Shown: positions 1-13,494, numbered from the stretch's first letter. The stretch is 64,000 nucleotides of DNA from Patiria miniata (GCF_015706575.1 NW_024037057.1:4359501-4423500); one strand, 5' to 3'. Numbers and translations are program-made. The notes: generated by a model not told the origin, from the sequence alone.

Positions 1-1839
1 CAATATGGCATATTGACTAACACATTGGAGCCTTTGTATCTCTTGCAGGATTTTCAAGGTTGAGTTGAATGCTTTTAAACCTTTTACAGTGAACCATGTT
101 TGCAAATAAGTTAAGAAAACCGTTTGTGCCATTCCATCAGGTATTAACCAAAATTGTCATGTCTGTTTAGGGTGCAAAAAGAAAGCGACTTGGACTGATG
201 TTTTCCCCTTGGAAGTCATTACATCTGATACACCAACATGCAATGTGTTATTTAATTTGATAAATCAACATGCTTATGTTATTAAACAAGCACATTCTTC
301 CATCCGTGCGCAAAAAGAAAGAATTACTGAAATCGACCCATGTTTTAAGAAGTTATGCATATGTTTCTAAAAGAACCCATTTTTACATGGAATCCTTACT
401 GCACAGAAGCTACTGAGCTGAGTGAGAACCAGAGATTACACACAGGCATTCAAATACTAATTCGATTTCAATAATTTGAGTCAAGACTGAGACAATATTT
501 ATTCCTGTTGGATTTTGCATTTTGTATTATGAGAAACAAATCACGTACTTTTTTTTAATGATGATTGTGATTTTTGGCTGTTTACCTTTGCAAGTTTTCA
601 TCTATTAATGGAGGTAGAAAGACCTGCATGGTTCATTGTATTTAAAGGGTATGCCTATTCATCAGTAGGTATCGGTAAATGATGAGTGGTGGGCTGGTGA
701 ATTTTGTGATAGTTCTTATAATTTAAGAGAAATAACTTTTGAATAGAGTATGCAAATTAAACAAAATTTTCACACATTTACGAGTCAATAACATGTATTA
801 CTGTTTTTTGTTATTAAATAGGGCAAGCCACTTTGTTGAAAATATGGGAACCAGGTTTTGACTCACCCTGTGTATGCTGCATCAACGTCGAGAAATTGTG
901 CGTTAAGTGTGAAACTGTGAATGCAATTTTCAGAAACGTGTGTGTATAGTCTATTTCAATTATAAATATTAAAAATATTTCAATTTGAATTTTATTTTTA
1001 TTTTTATCCTACTAAATTAAAATATTCGGCAAAAAAAATCACGATGCGATTGTAGAAGAGGAGAATTTGTACCAGGTCATGCACTGGAGATTATGAAAAA
1101 AAAATAACGGGTTCAGGAACCAGGTTCGTCATGACCCGGGGTACAGCATTAATGTGTCCATGTACTGGCATTCAATGCCCCACTGCAATGTATTATATGT
1201 AAATCAGCTAGACGACCACCTAGGTAAATACACTAAAATAGTCCGTGCGACAAATGTTTCTTAGGAACACATTTTGTGGAACTTTGTACCTCTCTGAAAT
1301 GTATGAAAACTCTTGGACATCCCTTTTTGGTAATTTTTTTTTTGGAAAAGTGCACTTAAAAATTTAAACCTTTCCATGCTTTTCTGGACAACTGAGGGCA
1401 CTGTTGCTGTAATGTAACTTCGGGAAGACACAGTTCAGTTTAGGGTTTTCCGTTCAAATTGTGAACCAAAAATTTGCTCAACAAATTGTTCATTGCCAAC
1501 ATTGGCAAATGTACTAACACAACAAGGAATCACCAAAGAAAAAAAAACATTTACGACAGTAATATGTCCAAATCAAGCAACTTTTTGAGCTAAAATGAAT
1601 GTAACATTAAGATTTCTGCTCGGAATAACATCAAAGCTTTGCTCATGAACATGGAAATTTGCATAAGCATAAAAACTAAAAGGCACCAAAATAACCATGA
1701 AAATGACAAAACGGAAATTTCAAATAGGTTAAATGGGATACACTGTATTGCAATGTATTCAAGGATTGCATTTAAAAAAAAATACATTGCATGTGCCCTT
1801 TAACTCTTAACTCGTGATGTGCATAATTATTTTCATTTT
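1..1839. other. No gene seen
   Basis: AT-rich sequence with short frames only and no splice-phase-consistent exon of the NLR family. Exons of a gene starting at orphan exon copy A would be expected on this side (minus strand), but none was found. Confidence 0.6.
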
Positions 1840-2480
1840 GGTATTAAATGCTCTGTGGTAAGGTAGCACAGACTACACCTGACTTGATATTGTTTCAACT
1901 GGTTTGTACATGACGAGGCAGGACACCAGATTCTGGTTTTATCTTTAGGGTTTTTACCAAACCACGGATTCGTTTCCAGCTGCGGCTTCGTGTCTGACTT
2001 GAGATTCAATTTAATGTCACAACTCATTGGAAATGTTTATTATTTTGACTTCGCATTAGAAGATTTGACGTTGCTGAAGCAAAAAGCAGAAAAATTGCCT
2101 GGATTTAGCAGTTTCATTCACAGACAGGAAAATTAACAAGTTGTACACGTACTGGTGTTCGATGCCCTAGTGCCGCGATGGATTGACTGTTAATCAGCTA
2201 TACGCCCCGTAAGTAAACACAGTTATATATTAATGTTAATATTAACTGCCAGGCTCCAGATGCGCCTATTCTCAAAGTACGTTAATATTGGAATTGAGAA
2301 CATTTCATGTATAGATCAGCGCCCATGAAAACAATATTGGCATTATCAGCAGCACGTACGTCGTATATACATGGATGATAACCGATACAGCCAAAAAATA
2401 ACCAGAAATTATACGGGTACTGCTTCGGTAAAAGTCACTATATAGCAGTTCATATAATTAAAAAACAGACGATCAAAATA
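1840..2480. repeat. Diverged copy of the NLR 5' flank repeat
   Basis: Blocks at 1860-2020 (GACGAGGCAGGACACCAGAT), 2140-2275 (ACACGTACTGG, then GTAAACACAGT) and 2350-2400 match the units at 16.7-18.5 kb, but the order is partly rearranged and the first coding exon is absent. Confidence 0.5.
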
Positions 2481-3601
2481 GCCTGTGAACACCTATATAC
2501 CGGGTGGTTTCGGAAGACTACAAGAGTATTAGTCAAGTTGACACTGCAAGCATACATATTGCATACAGAAATAGACCAATACGGGGCCAATGCTTGCAAG
2601 TGAAATATAATCAACCGCTTACAGATGCTGTGTGACATTTATTTCACTTAGTGAAATCGATGTGTGCATTTGTTTGTTGAAACACTACATCCGGATGCCT
2701 TATCTTGACCTACTAATGTGAGATACAAATTTAATGGAGCCAGGGTCATCAGGACATAGGATTGAACGTTCACAGACGTTAATGTAAACATTCTCCATGA
2801 GCACAGTCTCTTACGTTTTTTTTTTTTGTTTTTTTTCATGTTGTGTTGACTGCGATGTTGGAAAAAAGATGTGTCTGCGGCCCGGTTACAAAATACAAGT
2901 CAGAAATACATTGTACATGTTTTGCTTAAAAATATGCTTTACTCAGACAGGTTATGATTGTTTATTTTGCTACTCTTTCAAGCATTTATTCAATCTATGT
3001 ATTTTACTTTTCTGTTTTACATCTGGCGGAACGATAAAAAAATGAACAAGACACAGCAAAGCCAACCCTCGTAAGGCGTGGTATAGCGAACATTGTAAAT
3101 ACCAGTGGTAAATACGGTGAAGGGTGTAGCATCCAAACACTCACAATGTATGCATAATAATTGTGAAACCACATGGCACTTCCAGGCCACCATACGTGAT
3201 TGTCCTATACCCTTAAAATAAAATTAAGGCATAGATTTTGCAGTGCAGTTCCTAAAACGCAATGAATTTGGAATATTGTGGATTGCTCGCCAAGAGTTGT
3301 GGAGTATCAGAGAGCTAGCTGCGACCACAACGTCTATGGAGAGTCGAGCGCATTTTCAAAGTATTTTCTAACAACTTGGAAATGTTTCTCAGTCCAAGAT
3401 TTATGTCTTTTTAACTTGTTTGCGATGACTCACTGTTACTTCCACGTCAGGGTGTAGCATTCTTTCTGTGTAGAACCCGAATGAGATTCCTCGAAAACAG
3501 CCACTGCGCATGTTCAGGGCCTGTCCAGCAAACTAATGTTTCCCAACAGAATGCCGGATCCGGCCAAATATACACTGCCCTTATTGTACGAAGTCCCTTA
3601 C
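2481..3601. other. No gene seen
   Basis: Nothing supported. A stretch near 3255-3330 resembles 15365-15430, so the duplication that carried the orphan exons may reach this far. Confidence 0.55.
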
Positions 3602-3837
3602 CTTTCTTTTGCAGGTTTACTTCTTGGTTTGCGGGTAATCAACGATGATGATGTCTTTCTCCCATGGGAGTGGTAATGAGAAGACGGTTTCCTGTATGGA
3701 AGCACAGAAAAAAACGCCTCCTTCCTTCGCCTGCTGACTTTAGTCTTCCTGCTGACGAGTTTGGTGTTGGAGTGGTCGTACACGGCGGCTGTTGCCTTAA
3801 TGTAGGCATCCAAATCCTGAATGGTCTTTAGCGGCAT
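3602..3837 (-). pseudogene. Orphan copy A of the NLR first coding exon
   Basis: The start is ATG at 3837 (MPLKTIQDLDAYIK); an in-frame TGA lies just upstream of the GTG at 3882. The exon is 236 nt, exactly the length of the first coding exon of gene A, and ends with a strong donor AAAG/GTAAGG in the same phase 2. Conserved blocks are LDAYIKATA, VYDHSNTKLVSR and TKVSRRRK. No Ubl, death domain or NACHT exon is seen in the 3.6 kb downstream, so it is either a detached exon of a lost duplicate or the start of a gene whose other exons lie left of the window. The open frame and intact donor suggest recent origin or use. Confidence 0.6.
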
Positions 3838-3899
3838 CTTGGTTTTTACCAGTTGATGATGAAGAAAGGCGTAAAGATTCACTCACAGACAAAAAGAAA

Positions 3900-4230
3900 A
3901 TCAGCTAGAGCTTGTCCACGTACTGGCCTTCAATGTCCTACTGCGATGGGTTTTATGAAAATCAGCTATACGCCCCATAAGTAAACACAATGTTAATAGT
4001 AACTGCAATATTCCAGATGTGCGTGTTTTCGTTTTGGTTATGAACCCTGGCAAAGCAGCTAAACGCCGCATAAGTAAACACAGTGTTAATATTAACTGCC
4101 ATACTCCAGATGCGCATATGTTCGTTTTGGTACTGAACCCTGGCAAGGTAGCACAGACTACACCTGATCTGGTACTTTTTCAACTGGTTTGTACTTGACG
4201 AGGCAGGACACCAGATCCTGTGTTTATCTT
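3900..4230. repeat. NLR 5' flank repeat next to orphan exon copy A
   Basis: It contains AGCTTGTCCACGTACTGG near 3908, two tandem copies of the AAGTAAACACA block (about 3960-4060 and 4060-4145) and the GACGAGGCAGGACACCAGAT block near 4197. It passes directly into the 87-bp tandem array at 4231. Confidence 0.6.
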
Positions 4231-6050
4231 CCAACAAGGCATGACGGCTATCACTCGCTGTAACTGTGGAGCACCATTGCCACACTCACAGCTGAGTGTG
4301 GCACATCAAGTGTCCTTCTGTCCAACAAGGGATTACTATCACTCGCTGTAACTGTGGAGCGCCATTGCTACACTCACAGTTGAGTGTGGCACATCACCTG
4401 TCCTGACCAACAAGGGATGACTATCACTCGCTGTAACTGTGGAACACCATTGCCACACTCACAGCTGAGTGTGGCACATCAAGTATCCTTCTATCCAACA
4501 AGGGATTACTATCACTCGCTGTAACTGTGGAGCACCATTGCCACACTCACAGCTGAGTGTGGCACACCAAGTATCCTTCAATCCAACAAGGGATGACTAT
4601 CACTCGCTGTAACTGTGGAGCACCATTGCCACACTCACAGCTGAGTGTGGCACATCAAGTATCCTTCAATCCAACAAGGGATGACTATCACTCGCTGTAA
4701 CTGTGGAGCACCATTTCCACACTCACAGCTGAGTGTGGCACATCAAGTGTCCTTCTATCCAACAAGGGATGACTATCACTCGCTGTAACTGTGGAGCACC
4801 ATTGCCACACTCACAGCTGAGTGTGGCACATCAAGTATCCTTCTGTCCAACAAGGGATGACTATCGCTCGCTGTAACTGTGGAGCGCCATTGCCACACTC
4901 ACAGCTGAATGTGGCACATCAAGTGTCCTTCTATCCAACAAGGGATGACTATCACTCGCTGTAACTGTGGAGCACCATTGCCACACTCACAGCTGAGTGT
5001 GGCACATCAAGTATCCTTCTGTCCAACAAGGGATGACTATCGCTCGCTGTAACTGTGGAGCACCATTGCCACACTCACAGCTGAGTGTGGCACATCAAGT
5101 ATCATTCTGTCCAACAAGGGATGACTATCGCTCGCTGTAACTGTGGAGCACCATTGCCACACTCACAGCTGAGTGTGGCACATCAAGTATCATTCTGTCC
5201 AACAAGGGATGACTATCACTCGCTATCACTCGCATCCCTTCAATCCAACAAGGGATGACTATCACTCGCTGTAACTGTGGAGCACCATTGCCACACTCAC
5301 AGCTGAGTGTGGCACACCAAGTATCCTTCAATCCAACAAGGGATGACTATCACTCGCTGTAACTGTGGAGCACCATTGCCACACTCACAGCTGAGTGTGG
5401 CACATCAAGTGTCCTTCTATCCAACAAGGGATGACTATCACTCGCTGTAACTGTGGAGCACCATTGCCACACTCACAGCTGAGTGTGGCACATCAAGTGT
5501 CCTTCTATCCAACAAGGGATGACTATCACTCGCTGTAACTGTGGAGCACCATTGCCACACTCACAGCTGAGTGTGGCACATCAAGTATCATTCTGTCCAA
5601 CAAGGGATTACTATCACTCGCTGTAACTGTGGAGCACCATTGCCACACTCACAGCTGAGTGTGGCACATCAAGTATCCTTCAATCCAACAAGGGATGACT
5701 ATCACTCGCTGTAACTGTGGAGCACCATTGCCACACTCACAGCTGAGTGTGGCACATCAAGTGTCCTTCTGTCCAACAAGGGATTACTATCACTCGCTGT
5801 AACTGTGGAGCACCATTGCCACACTCACAGCTGAATGTGGCACATCACCTGTCCTATCCAACAAGGGATGACGACTATCACTTTCTGTAAATGTGGAGCA
5901 CATTTGCTGCGCTCAAGCTGAGTGTGGCACATCAAGTGTCCTGTTCAACAAGGCATGACACCTACCACTTGCTGTAACTCTGAAGCACCATTGCTGCACT
6001 CACAGCTGAGTGTGGCATATATGACCTGTCCTGTCCAACAAGCTAGGTGA
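4231..6050. repeat. Tandem array, unit ~86-90 bp, about 20 copies, each with a hairpin
   Basis: The unit starts CCAACAAGGGATGACTATCA and contains CTCGCTGTAACTGTGGAGCA and then TGCCACACTCA-CAGC-TGAGTGTGGCA, a perfect 11-bp inverted repeat with a 4-base loop. Units between about 4320 and 5870 are nearly identical; those after 5870 decay. One unit near 5215-5250 is interrupted. Open frames across it are a by-product of the repetition. It is a minisatellite, not a CRISPR array: there are no unique spacers. Confidence 0.9.
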
Positions 6051-7264
6051 CGATTATCACTAACTATAACTCATGAGTGGATCAGCATGAGACATCACCA
6101 GTCCTTCTGTTCAACAATAGACGATGAACATGACTCATTATTGCTGTTCAGCACCGTTACTACCGACACAACTGACAGTTACACAACCCAGTTTGTTTGG
6201 ATCTTCAAGAATGTATGTGTAATTATGGAGCAATGTGTGACTATTAAGCAATCTTTCCACACTGTCAAGTCAGTGATGCTCATTATTGGTGTATAATGCA
6301 ACGAGATACATGTACATGTGCATACATAATTGAGCACCATCTTTACATTACCAATACATGTCTACATTTAGGTATGTCTGCTGGAAAGGTTATTTTTATA
6401 GATTGTTAGAAACGTTGACCATTTTTAAATGGTGCATGGAAAGTTGGTATGACTTTTAACATGCATGAGTTCGTTCTCAGCAGAGTGAATGTTGAATTAT
6501 TAAAGCAATACAATAGGGGAGTATTCTTGCATTCAAGTAGAAGGAGTGAGGGTCATCATTTTTTATTAACAGTGGAAGCTGCGTTACTGCGTAACCAAAA
6601 CTGGGCATGATGTTTGCTGGCAACAATCAGCAAATACATGTACATGTATAGCTACTATATTGGCCACACATGAGTGGTTATAGTGAAAACACAGGATGTG
6701 TGCATTGTATTGCTACAGTTTAATTCAGCAATGAAAAGGTTTACAAATGTTCAACCTGTTGACATATTGATTTAAAATTGTGGTAACAGTGATGAAGTGA
6801 TAGATATACATGTTGATGAACATGTATGCTTCATCGAAGCACTCCATTCTTTCTTTACAAGGAATATTTGGCCTTGGTTTTTTAACCTAGTAGGCCTACT
6901 GCTATTAATGTCAATTTTTTTTATACATGTATTCTCATTTGTGTGTAAACATTGCAGGAATCTATAGATGAGTGCAAGACGTACATGCTGTGTGTTGAGA
7001 AGCAACATAACCTGCCTGGTTGAAAAGGTCAGATATAGTTATTAATTGATGTACATGTAAGTTTGGAAATGGTGCACATTGTCATTGTTTTCAATCAAAC
7101 ATCACACAACTTTTAATGCATGTTTTTGTATTTCACAGCAAGGAAATTGATAGTTTATCTACAAGTAGTTTATCACAAAGAAATTGATAGTTTATCTAGG
7201 ATGGCATTGAAGAAAAATCTGAAAATTTAGAAACCTCATCTCTTTAAAACACACATATGATATG
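6051..7264. other. No gene seen
   Basis: AT-rich with several TACATGTA-type motifs and no supported frame. Confidence 0.6.
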
Positions 7265-7332
7265 TTAATAGTAATAATGTAAAGCGCTTTGATCTTTGTT
7301 AAAAGCGCTGTATAAGAACCTGTTATTATGTT
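7265..7332 (+). mobile_element. SINE tail fragment
   Basis: TAATGTAAAGCGCTTTGATC and AAAAGCGCTGTATAAGAACC match the tail of the SINE candidate at 49220-49290. The body is missing. Confidence 0.4.
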
Positions 7333-8009
7333 CTTGAAGTTGTGACATGTCCATTTACAAAATGTTTCATTTCAAGAGCATTCAGTTGTGTTTAAAGCCT
7401 GTATGTACATATAACGCTATACTCTTGATCAAAGAGCTTATGAAGCCAATCCTAATCCATGGAATGTTTAGTGTTGGTAAATTTGGCAGCCAGACCCAAG
7501 ATATTTTCAGCAAACCTCACATGCATGTATTATCTTAAAACCAGACTGCATAAGGGCTGTTTGCCAAAGTTGCCAAGACTGCATATGATTCATCATGTTG
7601 TTGATAATGTATCACCATGGTGGCTTGACTGCTGTTGTAGGGCTCAGCACCAAACCAGTTCCTTTTGGGGGAAAAATCCAAATCAAAGTGTGGACAAATA
7701 CTATCAGTGTCAGTGCATTTTTTTTTTGACCAATCCATAAGCCCTGTCTCATGTTGTTTTGATCAATCAGAGAAATGGTATATGTTGGAATGTTTGCCAT
7801 GTCTGGAACATGCAGTTAGTCATTGGAGAGGCACACGTAGTGTTGACCATACGAGCACAGGATTGGAGTATAGCCAAACGATGTACTTAATCAACATCCA
7901 GAGTCTAAATGTATAAATATTTCCTGCTATCATGTTTGAATGATCTCTTGATTATCACATGCTATTTCAGCTTTCCAAGTTGTGTGAAATACCCTTGCGT
8001 CAGTGTGAA
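7333..8009. other. No gene seen
   Basis: Overlapping short frames occur on both strands, none with family resemblance. Confidence 0.55.
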
Positions 8010-8376
8010 GTTGAAGGCTACTCATCACCTGTCATCCAAGTCAAAGCCTGTGAGCCACCTGTCGCTTTACTATGTCATCCAAGTCGCCACCTGTGAACCA
8101 CGTCTTGCATCATTATGACGTTCAAGGCTTCTAATGACCTGTCATCCAAGCTTGAGCCTGTGAGTCACCTCTTGCATCACTATGATGTTCAAGGCTACTA
8201 ATAACCTGTCATCCGAGCTCGAGTCTGTGAACCCCCTCTTACAACACTGTGATAAACATTGAAGGCTACTAATCACCTGTCTTCCAAGCCTGAGCCTGTG
8301 AACCACCTCCTGCATCAACATGGTGTTCAAGGCTACTAATCACCTGTCTTCCAAGCCTGAGCCTGTGAACTACCTT
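8010..8376. repeat. Tandem repeat, unit ~60-65 bp, about 5-6 diverged copies
   Basis: The recurring elements are CACCTGTCATCCAAG, GAGCCTGTGAACCACCT and GTTCAAGGCTACTAAT. The last two copies (about 8265-8376) are the closest to each other. Frames on either strand here are not conserved as protein. Confidence 0.75.
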
Positions 8377-9964
8377 TTATTTGAAAAAAAAAACACCTTT
8401 TTGTCCAACGCTGGTTGGCCGACTAGTGTTGGAAACTGATATAAGAATACCGCTTTTCTAGAAAATGACAGCACACCCGGTGCTATGATTTTATAGAATG
8501 CTTGAGACTCATTCACTAACAGTCCAGTTAAGTTATTTCATAATAATTTGGTAGTTTTGTTTTTTGATGTTTGAAAAAGTTGCATACCCTTTAAATAATT
8601 AAAAGTATGATTTACATAATTTATAAAAGTGGAATAATAGATGTGGATTTAGATGTACACTCAATTGAGTATAGAGAGGGAAGTGAAGATTATCTTGTTT
8701 TACAAGGAATGCTTGGCCTTACGTCCTGAATCAAAACTGTCGTCCTAAGAAACTAGCTTGCTTATGTAATTTTTGATCTGTTGCACTTGGCTCTCAAGTT
8801 AGAATCATTTATATCATTTGATGAATGAGTGATGCATGATGGGATTTTGACATGAACAAATCAATAAAGTCACCAATTTCTTTGAAAACAAGACCTTTGA
8901 ATGGGAGTTTTTGAATTGAGTGTTATAATTTTATTATAGACCATATAATTCAATGAAGAAAAATTGTGAAATAGTTCCATGATGAATGGAAACTTACAAT
9001 TATACGGTATGAAACGTGTGCAAAACGTTTCACTCTTTTATTATAATTGAGGAATATATTCATGTCAACTTTGTAGTGCTCAGGGGGCATTATTTCTTTG
9101 TCAACTACACTCGTCTGTTCCCCGGCGAGTTTTAAACCTCAAATTTTACAACGTTGAGGATGCAATATCAGTTTACTGAAACTATTTTACTGATCTTAAT
9201 TTTTGGTTCTATGTAATCTTTGAATGTCTTTTATTCTTGTTAATTATATGTTAATTAATTTGTGCGAATAAAGATATTATTATATTCATTTAGTGCCGGC
9301 CAGCACCGTCATGGCGAATCTGTGCTATTATTGTTTTCCAGCTACCAACTGTACTCCATGACCGGCCATAATGTTCACTCGTCACTTCGGAATTGATGGT
9401 TCTCAGACTTGACCATCCCTTTAAAAATCCTCCAAATTCATCAATCAGGAACAAAAAGTCAAATTTCACCCATCATTGCATCCCAGGAATAAGCAGAAGT
9501 CAAGAAAGAACATTCATTCGTGACACATTCCAGGCCTGCTATTAATAATTATGATATAGGGCCTATTCAGCCTGCACAAACAAAGAACAACAACAACAGC
9601 AACAATTTGCATCCGCGTGCCCTTCATAACAGTTCGTTGAGATCACATGGTCCCCTTCAGTGAAGAAACCATTATGCTCGCTATTAGCTGTAAAACAATT
9701 TCACAGTAACGGATTATCTTAAAAATATTTAGGCCTAGTTCAATATTTGCAGCAGTGAATGCAACCTTTAATGTTGATAGAATTGAAAGCGTGATTAATT
9801 GAAAGTATACACGCTTAAAAAGGATAAGGCCTTCGGGACAATGGATGAAGGAAAAGAAACAGCCCCAAACACCACAAGACACCTAAACAAAACCATTTCA
9901 GAAAGCACGAATGAGACAACATTTATTTGTGTGAATGAAATCACAGAAATCTGTTATCTGAAAT
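8377..9964. other. No gene seen
   Basis: AT-rich and without recognisable structure. Confidence 0.6.
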
Positions 9965-10210
9965 CACAGAAATTATAATAATAATAATAACAATAAACCC
10001 GTTCTTATAAAGCGCATTTTACACGGGGTTCCAATGCGCTGAACAATTAACATAGAAAACACAAACATTATTTAGAATTTGCAGTGGACAGATGGGTTTT
10101 ACTAAGATTAACTTTGAAACTGTCCAGGTTGGGGCATCCTTGATGTGATTGGGTACTTTGTTCCAGAAGGTGGGGCTGCAGTACATGCTGCAATATAAGG
10201 TGCCCTTTAA
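9965..10210. repeat. Possible dispersed repeat (TATAAAGCGC element)
   Basis: It starts after an AATAATAATAATAA run with CGTTCTTATAAAGCGCATTTT and continues to GTTCCAGAAGGTGGGGCTGC. The TATAAAGCGC and AATGCGCTGA parts resemble ends of SINE-like dispersed repeats common in marine invertebrates. This is a weak, pattern-based call. Confidence 0.3.
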
Positions 10211-10244
10211 TATGTAATTACATTCTCAAAGGGCTTTGAATTAT

Positions 10245-11110
10245 GACGTTGCATGTCACGTGATGACGTCAGGATGACGTCACATCAATTTGTATGTATA
10301 ACTATAATTTTATAGTAAAGAACAACTTAACCACAGCATACATCGTTGAAAGCAAGTTCACATCTTTCACCATTTTTTTTATTACAAGACACTTCCGGTT
10401 TCAACCGGAAGGAAGGGTCACATTATTTGACACATAATATAAAAATCAAGACCCTGGAATATTTTATCCATTCCCGCAAACGTCAAGTTCAGGTCTCTCA
10501 AGGTTGATTTTATAGTTATTTTCAAAGATTAAATCAAACAATCTTTAACGTGACGTCACGTGACCCATGATCCATGATGACGTCATCGTGACGTCGCTTC
10601 AATTTCCATCTATAACACATCCCAGTCTAGGTACAGACCAACTTTCAACCAAATCGGAAAAGTAGTTCTGTAGATATAGGTCTTCAAATCTGCACTTTCA
10701 ATGTGACATCACATGTCAAGTAATGATGCCATCGTGACGTCACTTCAATTTTCATCTTCAACACTTCCCGGTTTAGGAACATACCAAGTTTCAATCCAAT
10801 CGGACTTACTGTTCTAGAGATATAGGCCTTCAAAGTATGTTTATATTATGACGTCATATGTCACATGATGACGTCATCATAATGTCAAAAATAGTGATGA
10901 CGTCATCATAATGTCAAGTTAATTTTCATCTATAAGACATCCCGGTCTAGATGCATACCAACTTTCAACCCAATCAAACCAGTAGTTCTGGGGATATAGC
11001 CCAATCTGTCATATCTAGCCGAATTCTGCTAGAAAATTGTCACAATAGAAAAATCGCATATAATGAGACGTCAGGTGACTCGTGATGACGTCATGATAAC
11101 GTCAATGTTC
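10245..11110. repeat. Diverged ~150-170-bp repeats carrying many TGACGTCA palindromes
   Basis: Blocks share CATCTATAA.ACATCCCGGT, CAACTTTCAACC.AATC and AGTAGTTCTG.AGATATAG, and each carries one or more TGACGTCA sites. Full 8-mers appear near 10264, 10275, 10553, 10579, 10736, 10851, 10870, 10900 and 11087, plus the 14-bp palindrome ACGTGACGTCACGT near 10550. The 8-mer is the consensus site for CREB/ATF factors, but here it may simply be part of the repeat unit. Confidence 0.65.
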
Positions 11111-11960
11111 GGCACACAACTTCGGATGTTGGTTTAAGTGTTTGCCAAGTATAAAGTCAATCGGATTGATTTTAGTGCCCTAAGTGCCTTCCACTGTGAG
11201 AGCGTGTACAAATGCTATGAAGGATGGCTGAAAAAGAAGGAAAAAAAAATTTAACGAAAACAAAGGCTGTTTCGGCAAAAGTGCCGAAACAGCCAACTAT
11301 GTACAGCGCCAGTAATGATTCGCTAAGTTTGCAATAACACAGCGTCACAAGCGCACAACAGCCGCTTAGCAATGTATACAGTCCTATAGCAGGGTACCCG
11401 CTACGCCGTATGTGTAAGCCAGAATTCAGCTACATGTACCAGCGCAACCCCAGTACAGCTACACAGACTTTGTACATAAATCGCCTAAGCAATTACACAT
11501 AAGCAGAGTACAAGTAATTCACCTACTTCTCTGCCCATTGTCGCAGCTGCGCCCTAGCCCGCTATCTTCAGACACCCGGCAGACACCTGAAACAGCTGTG
11601 CCCCTAACCTAGACACACAACCAGTATCTCACCTAACAGCGATTGTCACATTCAGTCCGCTAAAACCTGATCTCATCTAAAAACCAAAAGCAGTGCGCGT
11701 TCTAAAATCAAACCGCTAAACAAAGCACGCTCCCCAGGCACGCATTTATGTATATACCAGGTACATGTGACGCTAAGTCACGTTCACGAACCATGTGCGT
11801 GTACTAACCCTATGGTGCGCTAAACCTATGGGAGTTATTGGCCAATCACGTACGCGCAGCAGCCCAAGAAGCTCATAAGCTCCGCCCGGTCACTGCAAAC
11901 AAGTGATTAAGCGTTAGTGCTATGGTATGACGTCACAACTAAACCTTTCCGCCACAATAT
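11111..11960. other. No gene seen
   Basis: This is a GC-richer stretch (about 11380-11900) with many short CTA/GCTA-rich words and one more TGACGTCA near 11927. It has no frame or known repeat. Confidence 0.5.
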
Positions 11961-12173
11961 TTGGATTAATTGATCAGTCCATTTAAACCACGTGAGCCAT
12001 CCCTTGTTTGTCATAAGGCCCTAAGTGACATTGTGAGATGAAAAGTGTGTTAATTATACTTACCACTGATAGATTTATATAACACATAACTCCAAATTAG
12101 TATTTTTTCTTTCTTTATTCTTAGTTCAACCTCGCTTGCTTGCTTGCTACATGCTTCATATTACTTGCTACCT
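11961..12173. repeat. Direct repeat, copy 1 (213 bp; pair at 14231)
   Basis: It contains TTGATCAGTCCATTTAAACC, then GAAAAGTGTGTTAATTATAC, and ends in three CTTG units and CTACATGCTTCAT. Copy 2 at 14231-14444 differs at few positions. The two lie 2.27 kb apart in the same orientation. Confidence 0.85.
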
Positions 12174-13494
12174 ATATATATTGTCCGGATGAACAGATCC
12201 CGCATGCCAATGAAATTGGTAAGATGCTTAAAAATTCTGTTCCTGATTCTCTCTTTTTTCCTTTGCCAAGTACCTCAGAAGAAATAATGAGCCTAAAGAG
12301 TATATAATGAAAGACACAAAGAGTCCAACGCATAATGACATCAATCCTTCTGTTTTGATACACATCTTTGATAGATATCGCCTATCCTTTGAGTTCTATA
12401 TTTCTTTTCCAGCTAGCTACAAATTCACTAACAATGTACATTCCCAAATTCACATAAAACTCTTTCACATTCAATTAATATGACTATTTAAAAAGGGACA
12501 TATCAACAAATGATGAAAAATAGCGACCAAGCAAAACACCTATTTTGAATATACGATTAGGCAAATGAAAATTATAGATAACAACACCCATCTCCTATTT
12601 AAAAAAGTGAGTTCTCTTTTTAATCATTTCTTTCATTCAGTAATTAGGTAATTAGCCCTAATTGGTAATATAACACTTTCCTCTTTAGACAAAAATGTAA
12701 ATACCGTTGGTATATTTTTAGATCTCTCAAAATTAAACGGTACTCTAAATCCAATTAATTCATCGTGGAGTACGAGTTGTGACCTTAGATTATAGCTTCG
12801 TAGTTATCTTATAAATCAGGATCAGTTTTTTTTCCACAAGCCAAATCCAGCCTTGCTTCAATCTAATGCGATTTCCCATGTGCCATCATTGCTCCACTAT
12901 TGTTTATTGGAAAAAATGATAAATTCCATTTTTTTATAAAAATGTAGCTGATGATTCAAATTGTCCATTTTGATCATAAGGATCTCCAAAAACTATTTTA
13001 AAATAATTCAATCTGAATTGTAAGAATTAGTTGATTTGTTAAGGTGGCTCTACAAAAACCTAATATATTTATCTTTTCGTCGGTATAAATGGTAGTTACT
13101 TGAAGTAAAATATATCCACTTAATTCTTAGGGGTTGTGATTGGTGGTAAATTATGTTTCTCAGAATGACCTCTAACACGTTAGTACAGCTATATTTTCAA
13201 TCATTTTTGTTGGCATCGAACTGTGTATCTAGACAACGTACCTGCAGAATCGACTCGTTAAAATCCTAGAGAAGACATAGTTCCCCCGAAAACGCAGAAT
13301 AGTCTTCCATCATTTTACAGATATTTCTTCAATTATTAGTTTTAAACGTTCTATGACTCAAAATTGTTTCTCCAATTACTCTAAAGATTGACGCACCCAA
13401 AAAAGATGAAAATATTAAAAAACGATTTGTAAAAAAAAATGTGTCATGTTTCTCCAGGTGGCCCCATATCTTAGAAATGACTCATTTTTCAATG
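12174..13494. other. No gene seen
   Basis: Very AT-rich spacer between the paired direct repeats. Confidence 0.6.

Noticed and set aside
3962..4285. 107-codon minus-strand frame (WCPASSSTNQL) as a gene
   Set aside because: It recurs at 1.8, 16.7 and 17.6 kb as part of the duplicated 5' flank, runs into the tandem array and has no domain; it may be UTR or repeat.
4231..6050. CRISPR-like array
   Set aside because: Units are repeated over their full length with no unique spacers, and the surroundings are an animal genome; it is a minisatellite.
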